A stretch of DNA of 7,871 nt, taken from positions 1 to 7,871 of the forward strand of contig JAIFWM010000029.1 in the NCBI GenBank assembly GCA_019661855.1, given 5' to 3'. The position numbers and the translations under genes are program-made. Under the pieces are notes generated by a model. The model was given only the letters and a program-made list of their open reading frames with translations. It was not told the DNA's origin and searched no databases. Source of the stretch: Candidatus Parcubacteria bacterium (GTDB lineage: Bacteria; Patescibacteriota; Minisyncoccia; Phycocordibacterales; SBAW01). Shown here piece by piece: positions 5,256-7,871 of this stretch; the first letter of the stretch is position 1, and every line of letters begins with the position of its first letter.

Positions 5256-5777
5256 TTACTCAACTACAGTCACGTGGCCGAACTGTGATGAATTTGCATG
5301 GTTGTGATACGCCCAGGTACCCACTTTGTCGAAGGTAAAGCTAAAACTTGTTCCTGCTGCGCATTGGTCGAAGGCAGTATGCGTAGTGTCAGGACAGTGC
5401 TGCTGCAATGACGTGCCCGAATAGACTGTGTGCGTTGGATGCTGAGCAGATGCGACCCACATACCACCTGAACCAGAGTTCTGCCAGGTTACGGTGCCGC
5501 CTTTTTTAACAGTTACCTCTGCTGGTGAGAAGCCATTGGGGCCGTGGGTTACCGTCACGTTCATTGGCGCAGAAGTGCTTGAGCTCGAACTTGAACTAGC
5601 GGTAGCACCTGACGTATTTGTATCAGTGGTAGGAGGCGTATAGTCAGGTCCGTTAGGGTTATTGTTAGTTTGGGTTTGTGTCTCGGGAGTTGTTTGAGGC
5701 ATCGAGTAGACATACCACCCTACGCCCAAGATGATAACCACTACGACTACTATCCACACAAAAGTTGAAGTTCTCAT
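5256..5777 (-). CDS. Membrane-anchored cupredoxin-like protein lacking the type-1 Cys
   Basis: A 173-residue protein with an N-terminal TM anchor (about 6-24), a Thr/Asn/Ser linker (26-70) and one cupredoxin domain (72-173). The fold is shown by VTVTHGPNGFSPAEVTVKKG (74-93), TVTWQN (95-100), WVASAQHPTHTVYSG (107-121) and FSFTFDKVGTWAYHNHANSS (145-164) ending in FGHVTVVE. In classical blue copper proteins the ligands are His, Cys, His and Met; aligning the end of the domain places Y157 at the Cys position, H160 at the second His and Q165 at the Met. M106 stands where close relatives often have a His. Thus type-1 copper is unlikely, while H113, H116, H158 and H160 could still bind a metal. C128 and C139 may form a disulfide. 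It is followed 2 nt later by DoxX-like and preceded by an 18-nt gap. Confidence 0.87.
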   Translation of the reverse strand: MRTSTFVWIVVVVVIILGVGWYVYSMPQTTPETQTQTNNNPNGPDYTPPTTDTNTSGATASSSSSSSTSAPMNVTVTHGPNGFSPAEVTVKKGGTVTWQNSGSGGMWVASAQHPTHTVYSGTSLQQHCPDTTHTAFDQCAAGTSFSFTFDKVGTWAYHNHANSSQFGHVTVVE

Positions 5778-5785
5778 AATTTAAT

Positions 5786-5791
5786 ATTGTA
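5786..5791 (-). promoter_or_regulatory. Possible -10 box (TACAAT) before the cupredoxin gene
   Basis: TACAAT on the minus strand lies 8 nt before the cupredoxin ATG, inside the 18-nt gap after the upstream stop. An AAGGTG further upstream is about 14 nt from the ATG, too far for a good ribosome binding site. It could be an internal promoter giving a transcript with a leader of only one or two bases, but in an AT-rich gap this may be chance. Confidence 0.3.
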
Positions 5792-5795
5792 CACC

Positions 5796-6131
5796 TTATA
5801 GCGGCTCATCCATACTTCCCATTTCCTCTGCCATATCCATTTCGCCATCTGTGGTACGTGCCACAAAACGATACGTATAGGCCAGCTCATCATCGGCCGT
5901 CGTGTCTTCGTAGACGAATGCGAGATCATTTTCGTCGAAGAGGCGGAAGAACTCGTCCCACGAAACTTCCTCAAGGTTTTCATCATCCCCGCCAAAAGAA
6001 ATCCGCAGCATTCCTCCCCCCTCCTCCAATGCGCCGCGACTTGATCCCACGATTGCTGGATGTCCGCCACGATCCTCTACCCAAGTGCGGATCTCGTCGT
6101 GATCTATCGTCCGCGTTTGATTTGTTTTCAT
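5796..6131 (-). CDS. Small acidic conserved protein (DHDEIRxWxExRGG family), unknown
   Basis: A 111-residue soluble, strongly acidic protein without signal peptide or TM. The N-terminus has TIDHDEIRTWVEDRGGHPA at 8-26, the middle LRISFGGDDENLEEVSWDEFF at 42-62 and then FDENDLAFVYED (65-76). I recognise this combination (helix with DHDxIRxWxExRGGxPA, then LRIxF...LExISWxEFFxxFxExxLAxxYQ) from a widespread small bacterial family without known function. The C-terminus (TTDGEMDMAEEMGSMDEPL) extends beyond the usual conserved core. Start: an in-frame TAA immediately precedes ATG 6131, with no alternative upstream. It is the first gene of the long minus-strand cluster and the only cytosolic one in it. 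It may be a separate unit read through into the cupredoxin gene 18 nt away. Confidence 0.75.
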   Translation of the reverse strand: MKTNQTRTIDHDEIRTWVEDRGGHPAIVGSSRGALEEGGGMLRISFGGDDENLEEVSWDEFFRLFDENDLAFVYEDTTADDELAYTYRFVARTTDGEMDMAEEMGSMDEPL

Positions 6132-6229
6132 ACTTTATTTTTTTTCTTTATCCCTAGTTAATAACCGCACCTCCTATCTAATACACAGTTGTGCCTGTAG
6201 GCGTGGTGAAGTGAGGTTATACTTTGCTA
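6132..6229. other. Divergent intergenic region with promoters and small palindromes
   Basis: This 98-nt region separates minus-strand gene 5796-6131 from plus-strand gene 6230-6487. It holds a good -10 box for the plus gene. Two small adjacent inverted repeats lie at 6184-6193 (CACA-GT-TGTG) and 6193-6202 (GCCT-GT-AGGC), in the place of the -35 region or an operator. A perfect AGGAGGTG stands on the minus strand at 6168-6175 but is 36 nt from the nearest ATG. I see no clear promoter for the minus gene, whose leader is a purine-rich run (AAAGAAAAAAAATAAAGT). Confidence 0.5.
6218..6223 (+). promoter_or_regulatory. -10 box (TATACT), probable leaderless start
   Basis: TATACT lies exactly 6 nt (TTGCTA) before the ATG at 6230, so the predicted transcription start is the A of the start codon. 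No -35 hexamer or Shine-Dalgarno sequence is apparent. The TTG at 6224 would need the transcript to start upstream of it, so this spacing supports ATG 6230 as the translation start. Confidence 0.5.
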
Positions 6230-6487
6230 ATGGATCCACAACCTACTATGCCCTGGGGCGCAATTAGCATTTCACTATTACTAGGAATTTTATTAGGAGG
6301 AGGCGCCGGCTTTTATATTGGTCTTATGCAAGGTAAAACCTCGGGTCTTGAGGAAGCGCAGCAAGAACAGGCAATGCTCGACACGCAGCAACAGGCACAA
6401 ACACAAGCACAGCTGCCTGCGGAAAATCCCTTACAAGACGCAGACCCTAATCCTATAGATTCTGTTAAAACTAACCCTTTTGAATAA
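6230..6487 (+). CDS. Single-TM protein with Gln-rich coiled-coil tail, unknown
   Basis: An 85-residue protein, starting MDPQPTMPWGAISISLLLG, with one TM helix at about 10-32. It contains small-residue packing (GILLGGGAGFYIG) and is followed by a Gln/Ala/Glu-rich predicted coiled coil (38-64). The tail has NPLQDADPNP and ends VKTNPFE. N-in or N-out topology cannot be fixed, but the tail is probably cytoplasmic or periplasm-like and could dimerise. I associate this layout, including an NPF-type end, with small uncharacterised Patescibacteria membrane proteins. The TTG at 6224 is in frame but the ATG at 6230 is preferred from the -10 spacing. Its stop is 2 nt before the Cys-repeat gene, so both share one transcript. 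Confidence 0.7.
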   Translation: MDPQPTMPWGAISISLLLGILLGGGAGFYIGLMQGKTSGLEEAQQEQAMLDTQQQAQTQAQLPAENPLQDADPNPIDSVKTNPFE

Positions 6488-6489
6488 TT

Positions 6490-7326
6490 ATGCGAAGTAT
6501 CTTCACTAGTCTCACTGTGGCAGGACTCCTCGTTGCAGGAGTTGCGTTTGCTCAAACGGCAAGCAGCACCCCACCTGCTCCTTCAGTTACCTTCCCTGTC
6601 GCCGAGCTGGGGCTATGTGCATCTAAACAAGAGTGCAAAGTTTACTGTGACGAAGCTACGCATCGAGACGCTTGCTTTAGCTTTGCCGAAGCACACGGAC
6701 TCATGAGTAAAATTCAGACAGCAACAGCACGTATACTCTTTAACAAACAAGGACCAGGAGGCTGCAGCTCAAAAGATTCTTGCCGCTCATACTGCTCAAA
6801 CGATACCCACAAAGACGAGTGCAATAACTTTGCAGTCAAACAAGGGCTCCGCGCGAAAGAAGATGTTGATCGAGATAAAAATTTTGAAGCTGTACTTAAA
6901 AATGCAGGCGGTCCTGGTGGATGTGTCACAACCCAGTCGTGCAAAGAGTACTGCTCTGACCAATCACATATCGCCGAATGCAAAGCTTTTGCAGAATTGC
7001 ACGGCTTCATGCGCTTGCGCCACGACATCGCCTCCTCGACTAATGCAGGAAGCATCATTCCTCCGCGCAAATTTGAAGATGGTGAACATATGGGCAGCAC
7101 TACTCCGCGCATGGGAGACGGAGAACACAAGATGGGTTCAACTACTCATCCGTTTAGCAACGAAGGTCCGGGCAAATTTAGTTCGACCACAAGAGACGGC
7201 AAACCCGGCATGCCACCTAAGATGGAAAATCACGGTCCTTCAATCAACAGTGGCCCATCATCCTACGTCCCCAACACTTTCCTGGGTGCTGCAGTAGTTA
7301 ATGTGCTTGGATTCTTCGGGTGGTAA
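6490..7326 (+). CDS. Secreted protein with three C-x5-C-x3-C-x8-C repeats, unknown
   Basis: A 278-residue exported protein. Residues 1-21 are a signal peptide with an AFA-Q cleavage site. Three Cys motifs follow, at C43/49/53/62, C92/98/102/111 and C145/151/155/164, each C-x5-C-x3-C-x8-C. Each also has YC at the third Cys, a His five residues after it (H58, H107, H160), and then FAxxxG (FAEAHG, FAVKQG, FAELHG). All 12 cysteines of the protein lie in these repeats, so each unit may hold two disulfides or, with the His, a metal. Residues 180-255 are low-complexity with a short repeat DGEHxMGSTTxP (197-206, 210-221). The C-terminus (FLGAAVVNVLGFFGW, 264-278) is hydrophobic and may touch the membrane. 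I recall similar repeats in many CPR secreted proteins, but no named function. It sits 2 nt after its operon partner and is convergent with the GH18 gene, 3 nt apart. Confidence 0.82.
   Translation: MRSIFTSLTVAGLLVAGVAFAQTASSTPPAPSVTFPVAELGLCASKQECKVYCDEATHRDACFSFAEAHGLMSKIQTATARILFNKQGPGGCSSKDSCRSYCSNDTHKDECNNFAVKQGLRAKEDVDRDKNFEAVLKNAGGPGGCVTTQSCKEYCSDQSHIAECKAFAELHGFMRLRHDIASSTNAGSIIPPRKFEDGEHMGSTTPRMGDGEHKMGSTTHPFSNEGPGKFSSTTRDGKPGMPPKMENHGPSINSGPSSYVPNTFLGAAVVNVLGFFGW
6610..7008 (+). repeat. Three Cys/His repeat units within the secreted protein
   Basis: Units at 6610-6702, 6760-6849 and 6919-7008 encode about 30 residues each with invariant Cys spacing and conserved Y-C, H and FA positions. 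The second and third units are introduced by a Gly-rich PGGC. Distances between first cysteines are 49 and 53 residues. Nucleotide identity is modest, so the duplication is maintained at protein level. Confidence 0.8.
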
Positions 7327-7329
7327 AAA

Positions 7330-7871
7330 CTAGCGGTTTGTTATCACATCCCAAAAACCAGGAGCTTGACCTCCGTCGAGCTTAAAGATAGCTACGCCCT
7401 TAACACCTAGCTTTTTAGCAAGATCTATCTTGTCTTTAATTGCTTGTGCATCACTCCACCACACGACATTAAACGGCGGCTCAAACTGCGCTGCAAGTGA
7501 CGCCTGGCTGTAGAGCGAGGCTGCTGGTGCAACTCCACTGTCTATAATTTGTTCACTTTTATCTGGTTGGTTGCCTTTGCTCGTGCCTGTCTTGTAGAGA
7601 TACGAGAGTTCCCCTGCTGCATTGCGCACTGGTGTCATGCCAAGATCTTTCGCAAGGTCAGTTGCATACCGCGGATTAAATGCCCACAACAAGTCATAGC
7701 GATAGCCATATTGCGTGAGTGGTTTAACCGAATACTCGTATCCATAGGTTGGAATGCCTATGACTAATTTTTTCTTTGGAATAGTTTGTGCAGCAAGTTC
7801 AATTACTTTTGCAACCCACCCTGGATCTGAAACAGGAATATACGGCGCTGCGCGCGCTTTGTTTAATTTCA
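7330..7871 (-). CDS. Glycoside hydrolase family 18 (chitinase-like), C-terminal part
   Basis: This frame is open to the right edge; 179 residues are visible and the N-terminal part with the catalytic DxxDxDxE strand lies outside the window. The visible part shows GH18 barrel features: KKKLVIGIPTYGYEYSV (family GiPxYGyxW strand), then PRYATDLAKDLGM and LSYLYKTG, and near the end VVWWSDAQAIKDKIDLAKKL followed by GVKGVAIFKLDGGQAPGFW, the classic W/Y-x-D-AxSIxxKxxLAkxxgvxGvaiWxLgGxdPxxW end of the family. Closest in style to YaaH/spore-cortex type or CPR GH18 proteins that act on chitin- or peptidoglycan-like glycans. A TTG at 7692 is only an internal codon, not the start. Its stop lies 3 nt from the convergent Cys-repeat gene with no terminator between. 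Activity cannot be judged without the catalytic strand. Confidence 0.88.
   Translation of the reverse strand, partial: KLNKARAAPYIPVSDPGWVAKVIELAAQTIPKKKLVIGIPTYGYEYSVKPLTQYGYRYDLLWAFNPRYATDLAKDLGMTPVRNAAGELSYLYKTGTSKGNQPDKSEQIIDSGVAPAASLYSQASLAAQFEPPFNVVWWSDAQAIKDKIDLAKKLGVKGVAIFKLDGGQAPGFWDVITNR

Noticed and set aside
4981..5307. Plus-strand frame of 108 codons antisense to DoxX and cupredoxin genes.
   Set aside because: It is charged and featureless, and crosses the gap between two well supported opposite-strand genes.
5774..6070. Alternative minus-strand frame of 98 codons overlapping the small acidic protein.
   Set aside because: Its product is rich in Trp, Met and Arg with no domain pattern, while the overlapping 111-aa frame shows a recognisable family signature.
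6224..6229. TTG at 6224 as start of the single-TM protein.
   Set aside because: It lies inside the 6-nt spacer between TATACT and ATG 6230; the ATG fits the predicted +1.
6714..7297. Long frames on both strands (6714-7130 minus, 6830-7297 plus) inside the Cys-repeat gene.
   Set aside because: They are shadows of a gene with signal peptide and exact Cys repeats; neither has a start signal or recognisable features.
7690..7692. TTG at 7690-7692 (minus) as the start of a 120-aa protein.
   Set aside because: The frame stays open to the window edge and the upstream residues carry conserved GH18 sequence (IGIPTYGYEY), so the TTG is an internal Leu codon.
1..7871. CRISPR arrays, tRNA or rRNA genes, insertion sequences, attachment sites and riboswitches.
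   Set aside because: No spaced direct repeats, cloverleaf-like sequence, transposase frame or terminal inverted repeats, or long structured leader were seen; all intergenic gaps are under 160 nt.

Overview
The window looks like part of a Candidate Phyla Radiation (Patescibacteria) genome, most probably Parcubacteria-like. The evidence is the protein content: short genes packed 2-30 nt apart, many single-TM or signal-peptide proteins with Ser/Thr-rich linkers ('ASST' tracts), and several families I associate mainly with that group (DUF5652-like, a short WGSCS/HELCH metallopeptidase, a cupredoxin without its Cys ligand, C-x5-C-x3-C-x8-C repeats). The standard code fits: TGA is used as a stop at 417-419. 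No rRNA, tRNA, CRISPR array or insertion sequence is visible.

Layout. (1) 38-1368, minus: aldo/keto reductase, a 40-aa very basic peptide, and a compact M48/YgjP-type metallopeptidase. (2) 1413-2218, minus: a 45-aa amphipathic hydrophobic peptide, a two-TM DUF5652-like protein and a DUF1428 (YbaA-like) protein. (3) 2255-2293: a hairpin terminator ending block 4. (4) 2295-6131, minus: seven tightly spaced genes, running in transcription order from a small acidic cytosolic protein through a cupredoxin, a DoxX-like membrane protein, a PsbP-like anchored protein, an anchored prealbumin/CarboxypepD_reg-like protein and a three-TM protein to an Ig-repeat surface protein with Asp-rich stretches. (5) 6132-6229: divergent intergenic region. 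(6) 6230-7326, plus: a single-TM coiled-coil protein and a secreted 12-Cys repeat protein. (7) 7330-7871, minus: the C-terminal part of a glycoside hydrolase family 18 protein that runs off the right edge.

Blocks 4, 6 and 7 are nearly all cell-envelope proteins, so the window reads as a surface/secretome locus followed by a short metabolic and housekeeping block. I could identify enzymatic roles only for the aldo/keto reductase, the metallopeptidase and GH18. The rest are recognised by fold or by a CPR-type sequence signature without known function.

The most interesting signals are: a recurring TAnnnT box (twice in the extended form TGGTACA[A/G]T) exactly 6 nt before an ATG, which predicts leaderless transcripts; an unannotated 45-aa peptide with a near-perfect 3/4-spaced polar stripe; a cupredoxin with the type-1 copper Cys replaced; and the triple Cys/His repeat in a secreted protein.
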